A DNA stretch of 64,000 bases, from positions 1,922,001 through 1,986,000 of the forward strand of contig NZ_CP132976.1 of the NCBI RefSeq assembly GCF_030864005.1, in the 5' to 3' direction. Positions 1 through 8,375 of the stretch are shown here, in pieces. Position 1 is the stretch's first letter; each line of letters begins with the position of its first letter. The stretch comes from Achromobacter seleniivolatilans. Lineage in GTDB: Bacteria; Pseudomonadota; Gammaproteobacteria; Burkholderiales; Burkholderiaceae_B. The translations under genes were made by a program, and so were the position numbers. Below the pieces are notes generated by a model. That model worked only from the letters and a program-made list of their open reading frames with translations. It was not told where the DNA came from and made no database searches.

Positions 1-1667
1 CGGGGCTCATGACAGGCGCGGGCAATCCCGGCGCATCGGTCAACCTGGTGCGCAAGCGCGCTTCCAGCAAAGTGTTCACGGGCGCATTGGGCGCGGGCAT
101 CGGCTCCTGGGATCACCATCGCGCCACGGTGGATTTGTCGACGCCTCTTAATGCAGAGGGTTCCGTGCGCGGCAGAGTGTCGGGCATGATGGAAGAACGC
201 GATTCCTACCTGGACCGCTACCACACGCGCAACAGAGCCATGCTGGCCACGGTGGAAGCAGACCTGACGGCCAACACGACGCTCAGAATCGGATACGAGC
301 ATCAGGCCAAGCGGCCCACCGAAGTGACGTGGGGCGGCCTGCCCATGCTTTACAGCGATGGATCGGCTGCCAGCTGGTCGCGGCATTTCAGCATTGGCGC
401 GGACTGGACCACCTGGAACACCACCAGCGACACGGTTTACGCATCCCTGGACCACCAATTTTCCAATGGCTGGACGCTCACCGCCAATGCCAGCCGGCTC
501 GACAGCAAATACAACTCCAAACTGCTCTACTTGCTGGGCCAGCCCGACCGCGTCACAGGCGAGGGGCTAGGCGCGTTTGCGAACCGCTCCAAGCAAGAAT
601 TCGATCAGAACAGCGGCTCTATCCAGGCGTCTGGACCTTTCGAACTCTTCGGCCGTCAACACGAAGCCGTAATCGGACTGATGGGTAGCAACTCCCACTA
701 TCGGGCCGGATATTATCCTGTGCTGTCGACGGGACCGATCGGCAATATTTTTGCGTGGGATGGCTCTTATGCCGAGCCGACGTGGGGCGACTTCGGTAGC
801 GTGCCCACGGAGGTGACGCAGCAAACCGCTGTCTACGGCGCTGCCCGCTTCGCCTTGAGCAATTCGCTCAAGCTGATCGTTGGCGGCAGGCAAAACCGCT
901 GGACGCGCGAGAACGGCGCGGACAGCATGAAGCACAACGTATTCACACCTTATGCGGGACTGGTCTACGACTTCAATGAGGTCTATTCGGGTTACGTCAG
1001 CTACACGGATATCTTCCAGCCTCAGTCATACCGCGATGCCAGCGGCGGCTTTTTGGACCCGGTTGTCGGCAAGAGCTACGAAACCGGCATCAAGGCGGAT
1101 TACTTCGAAGGAAAACTGACCACCTCGTTCTCGGTATTCCGTATCAAGCAGGACAACGTGGGGGAGAGAGACGGCGAGAACTTCGTTCCTGGCACGTCTG
1201 AATTCGCCTATCGCGGCACCAAAGGCCTGACCAGCGAAGGGTTCGAGTTGCAAGCATCGGGCGAACTGACCGCGGGCTGGCAACTGTCGGCGGGCCTGTC
1301 ACGTGCCCTGGTCCGCAATCCTGACGGCAGCCGGTACACGCCCTACCGCCCGCAGAATCTGGCGCATCTGTTCACGACATACCGCGTGCCCGGCACATCG
1401 GGAAAGCTGACCGTAGGCGGCGGCATGCAATGGCGCAGCGCCGTCTACATCGACCAGACCACCTCACGCGGCGTCAAAGCACGCCGGGAGCAAGGCTCGG
1501 TAATGGTGGCCAACCTGATGGCCAACTACCGCTTCACGCCGAACCTGTCGGCGCAGCTCAACGTCAGCAATCTGCTTGACAAGAAGTACTTCAACCTCAC
1601 GGGAGACGGCCAGGGGTTCTATGGCTCGCCCACCAAGACGATGCTGACGGTCAAATACGCATTCTGA
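1..1667 (+). CDS. TonB-dependent siderophore receptor, 5'-truncated by window edge
   Basis: Outer-membrane receptor that imports ferric siderophore using TonB energy. Only the end of the plug and the beta-barrel are present. The reading frame is already open at base 3 and reads GLMTGAGNPGASVNLVRKR, the typical late-plug sequence, so the gene starts outside the window and the ATG at base 9 is internal. Barrel repeats rich in aromatic residues follow, and the protein ends in LTVKYAF, whose terminal Phe is the usual outer-membrane C-terminal signature. The sequence NLMANYRFTPNLSAQLNVSN before the last strands is a family hallmark. A hairpin follows the stop. The siderophore cannot be told from sequence. 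Confidence 0.93.
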   Translation, partial: GLMTGAGNPGASVNLVRKRASSKVFTGALGAGIGSWDHHRATVDLSTPLNAEGSVRGRVSGMMEERDSYLDRYHTRNRAMLATVEADLTANTTLRIGYEHQAKRPTEVTWGGLPMLYSDGSAASWSRHFSIGADWTTWNTTSDTVYASLDHQFSNGWTLTANASRLDSKYNSKLLYLLGQPDRVTGEGLGAFANRSKQEFDQNSGSIQASGPFELFGRQHEAVIGLMGSNSHYRAGYYPVLSTGPIGNIFAWDGSYAEPTWGDFGSVPTEVTQQTAVYGAARFALSNSLKLIVGGRQNRWTRENGADSMKHNVFTPYAGLVYDFNEVYSGYVSYTDIFQPQSYRDASGGFLDPVVGKSYETGIKADYFEGKLTTSFSVFRIKQDNVGERDGENFVPGTSEFAYRGTKGLTSEGFELQASGELTAGWQLSAGLSRALVRNPDGSRYTPYRPQNLAHLFTTYRVPGTSGKLTVGGGMQWRSAVYIDQTTSRGVKARREQGSVMVANLMANYRFTPNLSAQLNVSNLLDKKYFNLTGDGQGFYGSPTKTMLTVKYAF

Positions 1668-1690
1668 CCCGTAGCGCTTGCCTGCCCCGC

Positions 1691-1732
1691 CTGGCAGCCC
1701 GGAACCGCCAAAAGGACGTTCCGGGCTGCCAG
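1691..1732. terminator. Perfect 15-bp stem-loop between convergent genes
   Basis: Bases 1691-1705 and 1718-1732 are exact reverse complements around a 12-nt loop. No clear T-tract follows on the plus strand. It lies between the convergent receptor and FUSC genes, so a bidirectional terminator is likely. Confidence 0.65.
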
Positions 1733-1781
1733 GGCTTATGTTGATGCTCGACGCCGCGAGCACCGTGATGCCCTATCCGGA

Positions 1782-2945
1782 TCAAGCCCCACCCGCCGGA
1801 AAATTCAGCTTGCGAGTCGCCAGCATCACTGCCGCCAGCACCACAATGCCGATCAGTATCCCCGACAACCGCATCAACGCGGGCACAGGGTCTGCGGACC
1901 ATTGATGATCCTGCACAAACACCATGATGAACGCGATGGTGAATTGCCGGCCCACATAGCTCGCGCCTTCAGCCCCGGACTGCACATGGCACCCCACCCA
2001 TACGCCGGCGGATAGCGCCAGCATGCACAGCACGGCGTGGCCCTGCATCAACGGCAGCAGCACCACGCCCACGCCGCCCGCCAGCAGGCAGCCCGCCACG
2101 CGCTGCACCATTTTTTCGATAATTGGCTTGCGAGACCGGTCTTCAAGCGCGCCGACCGGAAGAATCAGCACGGCGATCGCCGTCACCAGCGCCTGCGCAA
2201 AACCCGGCATATCCAGAAAATAGGTAGCGGCGGCAAGCAACACAATCGCTATTCCGCCCTGCACGCCCAGCAGCATGCGATTGCGGCGCAAGGACTCAGC
2301 GGATGGCGGCTGCGCGGGATTGGGATGCGCGGCCCCTTCGCCGATTGCCAATGGCGTTGCCGAAGCGGCGGGCGGCCGGTGGCGCGGATACCACTGCGGC
2401 CCGAAATGAAACAGGCTGGCCACCAGCAAGCACGCCAGCGTGCCGATGATGACTTCAACGGCACGCATCGCCGCAAAAGATGCCGTGGCCTCTACCGACA
2501 TCAGAATATGCGCCTCGTAAGTCACCATCAGCGCGGTCACGCCACCCAGCATCCAGGCATAGGGCGCCTTGGATCCATTGGCGTAGAACGCCGCCACGCC
2601 GCCGATCACGCCTAACGCAGGCACGAACAACCAAGGCCTGTCGCCGATCAACGGCCCTGCCAACGTACCGAGCACGGCGCCAATCAGCGTGCCGATGACC
2701 CGGTGCCCCGCCCGCTGTACGGAAGCGGAAAAGCTCGTCTGCATGACGGCAAAACCGCTGATCGCAGCCCACCAGGTGTAGGACAAGTTCAAGGCGTTGG
2801 CCAGCGCGACAGACAACGCGACGGAAAGGACTGCCTCGATACCGAACGTGGCGCGTTCCCGGGACGGTTTCCACGCCGCCAGTTCCCGCCCAAGCGCAAA
2901 TGTTGCCGCTCGGCAAGTCTGCATCACGATGTCTGCCAGCCTCAT
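1782..2945 (-). CDS. FUSC-family membrane protein (aromatic acid/fusaric acid exporter type)
   Basis: 387-residue inner-membrane protein. Two hydrophobic bundles (about residues 35-165 and 225-380) are separated by a hydrophilic stretch. The first contains WWAAISGFAVMQTSFSASV followed by RVIGTLIGAVLGTLAG, the pattern of FUSC and aromatic-acid exporter proteins (YccS, AaeB, FusC). It is shorter than the roughly 650-700 residues of AaeB-like members and lacks their large cytoplasmic part. Efflux of small aromatic or weak acids is the family expectation; the substrate is unknown. GAGG lies five bases ahead of the ATG. It is a monocistron convergent with the receptor. Confidence 0.75.
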   Translation of the reverse strand: MRLADIVMQTCRAATFALGRELAAWKPSRERATFGIEAVLSVALSVALANALNLSYTWWAAISGFAVMQTSFSASVQRAGHRVIGTLIGAVLGTLAGPLIGDRPWLFVPALGVIGGVAAFYANGSKAPYAWMLGGVTALMVTYEAHILMSVEATASFAAMRAVEVIIGTLACLLVASLFHFGPQWYPRHRPPAASATPLAIGEGAAHPNPAQPPSAESLRRNRMLLGVQGGIAIVLLAAATYFLDMPGFAQALVTAIAVLILPVGALEDRSRKPIIEKMVQRVAGCLLAGGVGVVLLPLMQGHAVLCMLALSAGVWVGCHVQSGAEGASYVGRQFTIAFIMVFVQDHQWSADPVPALMRLSGILIGIVVLAAVMLATRKLNFPAGGA

Positions 2946-3145
2946 TCGCGCCTCGGCGGGTGGAGTTCATAGGCAAGCATCATGCGCTGTTTTCCAGGAA
3001 AGGTTATGGATACCATCCAATTCCAGCAATATGCCGTCCGCATCCCCCTTTTAGCGCCTTCCGGCAACTCAGGAAAACAGATAAAACCAAAAGCGGTGCG
3101 CTAGTCTTTATCCGCCAAAAAACCAACGCGCATCCGCCTTTGTGC

Positions 3146-3151
3146 AGGAGG
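3146..3151 (+). promoter_or_regulatory. Strong Shine-Dalgarno (AGGAGG) of the EACC1-like gene
   Basis: AGGAGG lies four bases before the ATG at 3156. It fixes that start and supports expression of the two-gene cassette that follows. Confidence 0.75.
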
Positions 3152-3155
3152 TTCC

Positions 3156-3572
3156 ATGGCACCAGACGAAATCCATCTACGGATTGAACACCTGACGGAT
3201 TTAGACAAGCTGGAGCTTATCAAAGTACTGGCTCCCGGTAGCGTGCGGTTCGAGCAGCAGCGGCCGCCCGATGGCCGCCTGGGCGAACTCGATACCATCA
3301 CGGCCATCGTCACCATCACGCTTGCCACCATCAACACCGCTGGCTTTGCGCTTGCCATCTGGCTTTCCCGAGGCGGCAGGCAAGGCTCGATCCATGATCA
3401 GGTCGAGGTTGTGACCGAGCAAGGAAGCTACAAGCGCACGCTGAATATTAAAGGCAGTTCGCACGATGAACTTCAGCCGGAAGTCATCAAGTTTCTTCAC
3501 TCGGCGTTTCCAGGGACTGCGCAGACGCCCAGCCCGCCCAAGCCGCCCGCTTCGGCTGACAAGGACGAATAG
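3156..3572 (+). CDS. Small one-TM protein resembling effector-associated component EACC1
   Basis: 138 residues. The N-terminus is a short alpha/beta-like region (IHLRIEHLTDLDKLELIKVL), followed by RPPDGRLGELDTI and one hydrophobic segment at about residues 46-70 that ends in WLSRGG. A second basic/beta region follows (VEVVTEQGSYKRTLNIKG), then a proline-rich charged tail. This order, including the P-x-x-G-x-x-G-x-x-D step before the hydrophobic helix and the strand-rich domain after it, matches my memory of EACC1, a small constant component coded next to variable effectors in bacterial conflict systems. The match is by eye only. The stop codon TAG (3570-3572) shares its last base with the GTG start of the next gene, so the two are translationally coupled. 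A plain one-TM hypothetical protein is the alternative. Confidence 0.6.
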   Translation: MAPDEIHLRIEHLTDLDKLELIKVLAPGSVRFEQQRPPDGRLGELDTITAIVTITLATINTAGFALAIWLSRGGRQGSIHDQVEVVTEQGSYKRTLNIKGSSHDELQPEVIKFLHSAFPGTAQTPSPPKPPASADKDE

Positions 3573-5338
3573 TGGCGCCCGCGCCGGGTCACACCGACCT
3601 GGAGTCCAACGCGCTTTATGTCTCTGACAGCCCCGTGCAGGAGTATGTGGAATGGGCGCTGCACGGCACGTTGCCGCTGGCCCTGTTCCCCACCGTCTTG
3701 CACGAGGCCACGCATCATTGGTGCATGTCGGGCAGTGTGGGGCGCGCGTTGGCGCAGCTAGCACTGGAAGCGCAGGAAGACTGGGCAAAGGCGCCCTATT
3801 TCCCTGTGTTTGTCGACGACTTCGTGCAAACGCAATGGGATACGGTCCAGCAAGTGAACGCCTTGCTTGAACCGCTGCTGGAAGGCATGGCCATGTTCGC
3901 GCAGTTCGACGTTTATCCCGGTCCGTCACCCGTTCTGTCTGGCGCCATGGAGATGATTGCGCGCTTATTCGCCCCCCAGGGCAGCGCCGATCCGGTGGAT
4001 CTCGTGGATGCCTTGCGCCGGCGCTTGATCGACTATCGCTGTTCGAATGACGCATGGCGACAAAAGAGCGGCATGCTCGCTCGTCCGCTGAATTGCCAGA
4101 ATGGCGGGTACTTTATCGGCTACCTGGCTGTGAAGAGCCTGTGGCACCGCGCGCGCAAGGTATCGCCCCGGCTGCGTGACGGTGATTTGTTCCTGCTATA
4201 CCTGCGCAACCTGATCTTTGACGATGCCAGCTTTGTTGAACGATTGCTCAACACCGCCGCAACTGACGATCTTTCGCCGCAGGCGGCCGACGAGCTGGTC
4301 CGTCACGTGAATGCGCGCCTGAAACTGCTGGCAGCCGATGATCTGGACGCCAGGGTCGCCGAGATGGAAGAAGCCCTTTTGCAAAGGAACGATCTGGAAG
4401 ACAACTGGGACTGCATCTATCTGGACAAGCCCCAGGTCGACGGGGTCAACGAGCGGCTGCGGCAACGCTTGCTATCCCTGCTTCCCACCCTAAAAGACGT
4501 GGGCTCGATCAACACAACGAACATGACTCGCGAGGCCCGCCGCGAAGCCATATTTGCGTATGGACAGACGTTTGATCCTGCTGCCCTGGGGTTCGACGAG
4601 GCAGATCCCGCCCAGTTGCAGCGCATGGGCCGGATTTGTGGACTGCTCGCGCACCGCCCGCTGGTGCGCCTGCGTGTAGACGCCATAGACTTCAAGATTG
4701 ACGCCAACGGCATGTGCGAAATTTACGTCGCCGGTGTGCACAGTGTTTCTATCGAAGCGCTGGCTGGCCGCCCCGCTGGCAGTTGCGGCTCTGCCTCGTT
4801 GGCGCTTTATTACCTGCCCGAGGAAAGAGAACTGGCGCTGATATGCGTAGACAAAGAAGGCACCCTGTTTGCCCATTTTGGCCACAGCGTGCCCGCCGAG
4901 CGGCAAACCATGCTGACGGCGGTGATGCGGTCAACCATTCTGGGTCAGCAACGCCGCGACACCTTATCCGAGTGGCTGCGCATGCAGGCCGATCTGGAAG
5001 ACGAACCGCCCGCATCCCGAGCCAGGTTCGCAGCCAGGATAGAGAGCTTTTACCTGGACCGCGCGCTGGCGTTTGTAGGCGACGACCATTTGGATGCCTG
5101 CCACCACGCCTTGCGCACCAACGGGCTGTGGCAGTTCCTGGAAGAAGACGGTCAGAACATCAACGCGTATGCCTGCCTGGGTTTGGTTCAATCCTGGACG
5201 TCGAATGAAGACGTGGCCCGCCAGATGTTGCTTCATCAAGGCATGGACATAGACAAGATGATCGCGCTGTTCAGGCGGGTTCAGGCCACACGCGGTCTGC
5301 CCCTGATCCACGAAACCGCGTACACGGTCTTCATCTGA
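3572..5338 (+). CDS. Zincin-like protein with HExxH, coupled to the EACC1-like gene
   Basis: 588 residues, GTG start overlapping the previous stop by one base. Residues 44-48 read HEATH, a canonical HExxH zinc-protease motif, inside LFPTVLHEATHHW. About 55 residues later LLEGMAMFAQFD places Glu104 where gluzincins carry their third zinc ligand (LxEGxA pattern). No signal peptide or membrane helix is seen, so it should be cytosolic unless tethered by its partner. The remaining 480 residues are helix-rich and I recognise no family in them; a beta-rich stretch near 370-450 (LVRLRVDAIDFKIDANGMCE) may be a separate domain. I read it as the variable effector of an EACC1-type pair. A catalytic or toxic role is inference. 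Confidence 0.7.
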   Translation: MAPAPGHTDLESNALYVSDSPVQEYVEWALHGTLPLALFPTVLHEATHHWCMSGSVGRALAQLALEAQEDWAKAPYFPVFVDDFVQTQWDTVQQVNALLEPLLEGMAMFAQFDVYPGPSPVLSGAMEMIARLFAPQGSADPVDLVDALRRRLIDYRCSNDAWRQKSGMLARPLNCQNGGYFIGYLAVKSLWHRARKVSPRLRDGDLFLLYLRNLIFDDASFVERLLNTAATDDLSPQAADELVRHVNARLKLLAADDLDARVAEMEEALLQRNDLEDNWDCIYLDKPQVDGVNERLRQRLLSLLPTLKDVGSINTTNMTREARREAIFAYGQTFDPAALGFDEADPAQLQRMGRICGLLAHRPLVRLRVDAIDFKIDANGMCEIYVAGVHSVSIEALAGRPAGSCGSASLALYYLPEERELALICVDKEGTLFAHFGHSVPAERQTMLTAVMRSTILGQQRRDTLSEWLRMQADLEDEPPASRARFAARIESFYLDRALAFVGDDHLDACHHALRTNGLWQFLEEDGQNINAYACLGLVQSWTSNEDVARQMLLHQGMDIDKMIALFRRVQATRGLPLIHETAYTVFI

Positions 5339-5447
5339 CGGCTCCTCGCTAGCCCTGGACGGCCAGAGGCGGATGCCATCCGCACTAAAATCGTGCAAAC
5401 CAATCCGGTAGACACCAAAAAATCCGCCGCAAAGGCATTGCATCCCC

Positions 5448-6170
5448 ATGGAAGTCAGTCAAAAACCCCTCGCTATCATTCAAATGGGCCACCCGCCCGA
5501 AGACATACGGCATTCCCAAGGCGAGCAGCCCGATTGGGTCAAGGCGGCACTGGCCGGCTCCGCCCGTCCGTTAAGCGTCGTCAACCCGTACCGGGACGAG
5601 CCTTTACCCGACCCGTCGACGATCGCGGGCGCGGTATTGACGGGATCGTGGTCGATGGTGACCGATCGCGAAGACTGGAGTGAACGCACGGCCGAGTGGT
5701 TGCGCGCTGCCTTGCAGGCGGGCCTGCCGCTTCTGGGTATCTGCTATGGGCATCAACTGATGGCGCATGCGTTCGGCGGTGTCGTGGACTTCCATCCGAA
5801 AGGCCGTGAAATTGGCCAGCACAACATCGAGCTTTTACCTCAGGCAGAGCACGACGGTTTGCTGAAAGCGTTGCCACCGCGTTTTCACGCCAATCTGACG
5901 CACGAGCAGAGCGTGCTGATTCCGCCGAAGAATGCCGTGGTGCTGGCACGGTCCGAGCATGATCCGCACCAGATCCTGCGATATGGGCCGCATGCCTTGT
6001 CCGTTCAGTTTCATCCGGAATTCACCGTGCCTTTGATGGCTGCCTGCCTGGCAAGGCGTACAGACGTATTCTCGGCGGAAGGTTTTGACGTGGATGGGAT
6101 GTTGAGCGCACTTGCACCGACGGAACACGCACGGCAACTGCTCAGGGACTTTGCCGGCCAGCTGGCGTAG
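5448..6170 (+). CDS. Class I glutamine amidotransferase-like protein
   Basis: 240 residues, a single GATase-1 domain with no synthase partner. The nucleophile elbow LLGICYGHQL gives Cys99, and SVQFHPEF gives His189 and Glu191, so the catalytic triad is complete. N-terminal residues 60-70 (AGAVLTGSWSMVTD) match the strand/turn before the active site in free-standing amidotransferases of the GMP-synthase-like or YfeJ type. Such proteins hydrolyse glutamine or gamma-glutamyl compounds; the real substrate is open. The ribosome-binding site is weak. It is convergent with the LysR gene, five bases apart. Confidence 0.85.
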   Translation: MEVSQKPLAIIQMGHPPEDIRHSQGEQPDWVKAALAGSARPLSVVNPYRDEPLPDPSTIAGAVLTGSWSMVTDREDWSERTAEWLRAALQAGLPLLGICYGHQLMAHAFGGVVDFHPKGREIGQHNIELLPQAEHDGLLKALPPRFHANLTHEQSVLIPPKNAVVLARSEHDPHQILRYGPHALSVQFHPEFTVPLMAACLARRTDVFSAEGFDVDGMLSALAPTEHARQLLRDFAGQLA

Positions 6171-6175
6171 TCACT

Positions 6176-7063
6176 TCAACCCTTGCCCGCCAGTTCCTGA
6201 GCCAATTGCAACGCCCGCGCCAGAAACTCCGACCCGTCATCCTTCCGATAACTGACGATGACGGGCGACACAAACCCATCGCCTTCGATCCGCACGTGCG
6301 CCACGTCCTGCCGTTGAAGGCGCTGCACGGAAGCAGGCACCACCGTCACCCCTAAACCCGCCGCCACCAGGCCAATCGCCGTCTGGAGTTCATTGGCTTC
6401 CTGCACCACTTGCAGCGAATAGCCCGCCGCGCGGAACAACCCAAGCACATGATCAGCAAAATTCGGCCGAGGCCTGGCCGGATACAGCACAAAAGGCTCC
6501 TCTGCCAGACGCTCCACGGACACGCTGCTCATCCCGGCCAGCGGATGATGCAGCGGCACCGCCACCATCAGCGGCTCCGTCATCAACACCCGCCGCTCTA
6601 TGGCCGGGTCATCCAGCAGAATTCTGCCGATACCTAAATCAATGCGCCCCGCCTTCAACGCTTCCAGCTGCGGCAAGGTCGTCATTTCGGTCAAACCCAC
6701 TTCCACCTGGGGATCGGCGCTGCGCAGTTGGCGGATCAATTCAGGTACGAATCCATACAGCGTGGACGGCACAAAGCCAATGCCGAACCAGCGGCGCTGG
6801 GTCTGGCCCAAACGGCGCGTGCCTTCCAGCACCTCTTCCAGCCACGCGGTCAGCAGCCGCGATTGTTCCAGCAGAAAGCGGCCCGCTTCGGTCAGGCGCA
6901 GCGCCCGCGTTGTGCGTTCAAACAGCACCACACCCAGCTCTTCCTCGAACTGGCGGATCTGGCGGCTCAGGGGCGGCTGCGCCATGTGTAGACGGGCGGC
7001 GGCGCGAGTAAAACTGCCTTCTTCCGCCACTGCCTGGAAGTAGCGCAGATGTCTGAGTTGCAT
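6176..7063 (-). CDS. LysR-type regulator, CatR/BenM-like
   Basis: 295 residues. The N-terminal winged helix-turn-helix is MQLRHLRYFQAVAEEGSFTR followed by AAARLHMAQPPLSRQIRQFE. The effector domain carries RIDLGIGRI and VLYPARPRPNFADHV, stretches characteristic of CatR, CatM and BenM, which sense cis,cis-muconate. It is divergent from catB and a LysR-type dyad lies between them at 7079-7100. The expected job is muconate-dependent activation of catB with autorepression. The arrangement and the effector-domain motifs agree, but the effector itself is inferred from the family. Confidence 0.85.
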   Translation of the reverse strand: MQLRHLRYFQAVAEEGSFTRAAARLHMAQPPLSRQIRQFEEELGVVLFERTTRALRLTEAGRFLLEQSRLLTAWLEEVLEGTRRLGQTQRRWFGIGFVPSTLYGFVPELIRQLRSADPQVEVGLTEMTTLPQLEALKAGRIDLGIGRILLDDPAIERRVLMTEPLMVAVPLHHPLAGMSSVSVERLAEEPFVLYPARPRPNFADHVLGLFRAAGYSLQVVQEANELQTAIGLVAAGLGVTVVPASVQRLQRQDVAHVRIEGDGFVSPVIVSYRKDDGSEFLARALQLAQELAGKG

Positions 7064-7078
7064 GGCTATTTAGACCCG

Positions 7079-7100
7079 ATAGGTATCAATGAGGACCTAT
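7079..7100 (+). promoter_or_regulatory. LysR-type operator upstream of catB
   Basis: ATAGGT (7079-7084) and ACCTAT (7095-7100) form a perfect 6-bp inverted repeat around 10 bases, of the T-N11-A class. It lies 15 bases from the regulator ATG and 70 bases ahead of the catB ATG, as expected for a CatR recognition site. Confidence 0.65.
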
Positions 7101-7169
7101 ATAGTCTTGGACGGCGAGGGAAAGTGCAAGCCATACTGCAAACATCGCTCAATCCCTGGCTGTAAAAGT

Positions 7170-8294
7170 ATGAATCCAGTGAATATTCTTTCGGTCGAAG
7201 CCATTTTGGTGGATCTGCCCACCATCCGCGCCCATCAATTGGCCATGGCCGTCATGCAGCGGCAGACGCTGGTGATCGTGCGCTTGAAGTGCAGCGATGG
7301 CATTGAAGGCATAGGCGAGGCCACGACGATTGGCGGCCTGTCTTACGGCGAAGAAAGTCCCGAAGGGATCAAGCTGTCGATCGACACCTATCTGGCGCCC
7401 GCGCTGGCTGGCCTGGATGCGACAAATATTCATGCGGCCATGCAGCGTCTGGAAAAGGTGGCGCGCGGCAATCGTTTCGCCAAGTCGGCGCTGGAATCCG
7501 CGTTGCTGGATGCGCAGGGCAAGCGGTTGAATGTGTCCGTGTCCACGCTGCTGGGCGGCGCCGTGCGCACCCGCTTGCCGGTGTTGTGGACGCTGGCCAG
7601 CGGCGATACAGCCCGCGATATCGAAGAAGCCGAGTCCTTGCTGCAAAGCCGCCGTCACAACACCTTCAAACTGAAAGTGGGCCGCCGCGCCGTATCTGAG
7701 GATGTGGCGCACGTGTCGCGCATCAAGCAGGCGCTGGGCGACCGTGCCCGCGTGACCGTAGACGTGAATCAGGCCTGGAACGAAGCCGATGCCGCAGGCG
7801 CGATTGCGCGGCTGGAAGCGGCTGGCGTGGACCTGATCGAACAACCAATTCCGCGCGCCAATCTGGCGGGCATGGCGCGCCTTGCCGCAAGATTCGTCGT
7901 GCCGATCATGGCGGACGAAGCCTTGAACGGCCCCGAAGACGCGCTGGACATTGCCCGCCAAGGCGCAGCCGATGTACTGGCATTGAAAATCGCCAAATCG
8001 GGCGGCATTTACGAAATGCTGCGCACCGCCGCCGTGGGCGACGCGGCCGGCTTGTCGTTGTATGGCGGCACGATGCTGGAAGGCTCGGTCGGGTCGATCG
8101 CGTCGGCCCACGGCTTTGCCTGCCTGCCGCGCCTGTCTTGGGGAACCGAGCTGTTCGGCCCGCTGCTGCTAAAGGACGACATCGTCGCCAATCCGCCGCG
8201 CTATGCAGACTTTGAAATGGAAATCCCGGATGGCCCCGGCCTGGGGCTGACGTTGGACGAAGACAAGCTGAATTTCTACCGGCGGGACCGCTGA
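7170..8294 (+). CDS. catB: Muconate cycloisomerase
   Basis: Converts cis,cis-muconate to muconolactone in the catechol branch of the beta-ketoadipate pathway (cytosolic, Mn2+-dependent). Enolase-superfamily residues are in place when counted from the ATG at 7170: Lys167/Lys169 (FKLKVG), metal ligands Asp198 (VDVNQ), Glu224 (EQP) and Asp249 (ADE), and Lys273 (LKIAK). That numbering matches the family, and the 374-residue product has the family length. The longer open frame from 7089 would run across the operator, so 7170 is preferred although its ribosome-binding site is poor. catC and catA are not adjacent. A Bug binding protein follows after 81 bases, perhaps for aromatic-acid capture. Confidence 0.93.
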   Translation: MNPVNILSVEAILVDLPTIRAHQLAMAVMQRQTLVIVRLKCSDGIEGIGEATTIGGLSYGEESPEGIKLSIDTYLAPALAGLDATNIHAAMQRLEKVARGNRFAKSALESALLDAQGKRLNVSVSTLLGGAVRTRLPVLWTLASGDTARDIEEAESLLQSRRHNTFKLKVGRRAVSEDVAHVSRIKQALGDRARVTVDVNQAWNEADAAGAIARLEAAGVDLIEQPIPRANLAGMARLAARFVVPIMADEALNGPEDALDIARQGAADVLALKIAKSGGIYEMLRTAAVGDAAGLSLYGGTMLEGSVGSIASAHGFACLPRLSWGTELFGPLLLKDDIVANPPRYADFEMEIPDGPGLGLTLDEDKLNFYRRDR

Positions 8295-8375
8295 CGCGCG
8301 CCGCCTCAATCCAAACACGGCCGCGCCCGCCTCAAAGGGCGCACCCACAATAATTCAAGCACTACGGAGACAACC

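Noticed and set aside
3201..4055. 284-residue open frame on the minus strand across the EACC1-like and zincin-like genes
   Set aside because: Low-complexity Arg/Pro/Ala composition, no ribosome-binding site, and it crosses two genes with better features.
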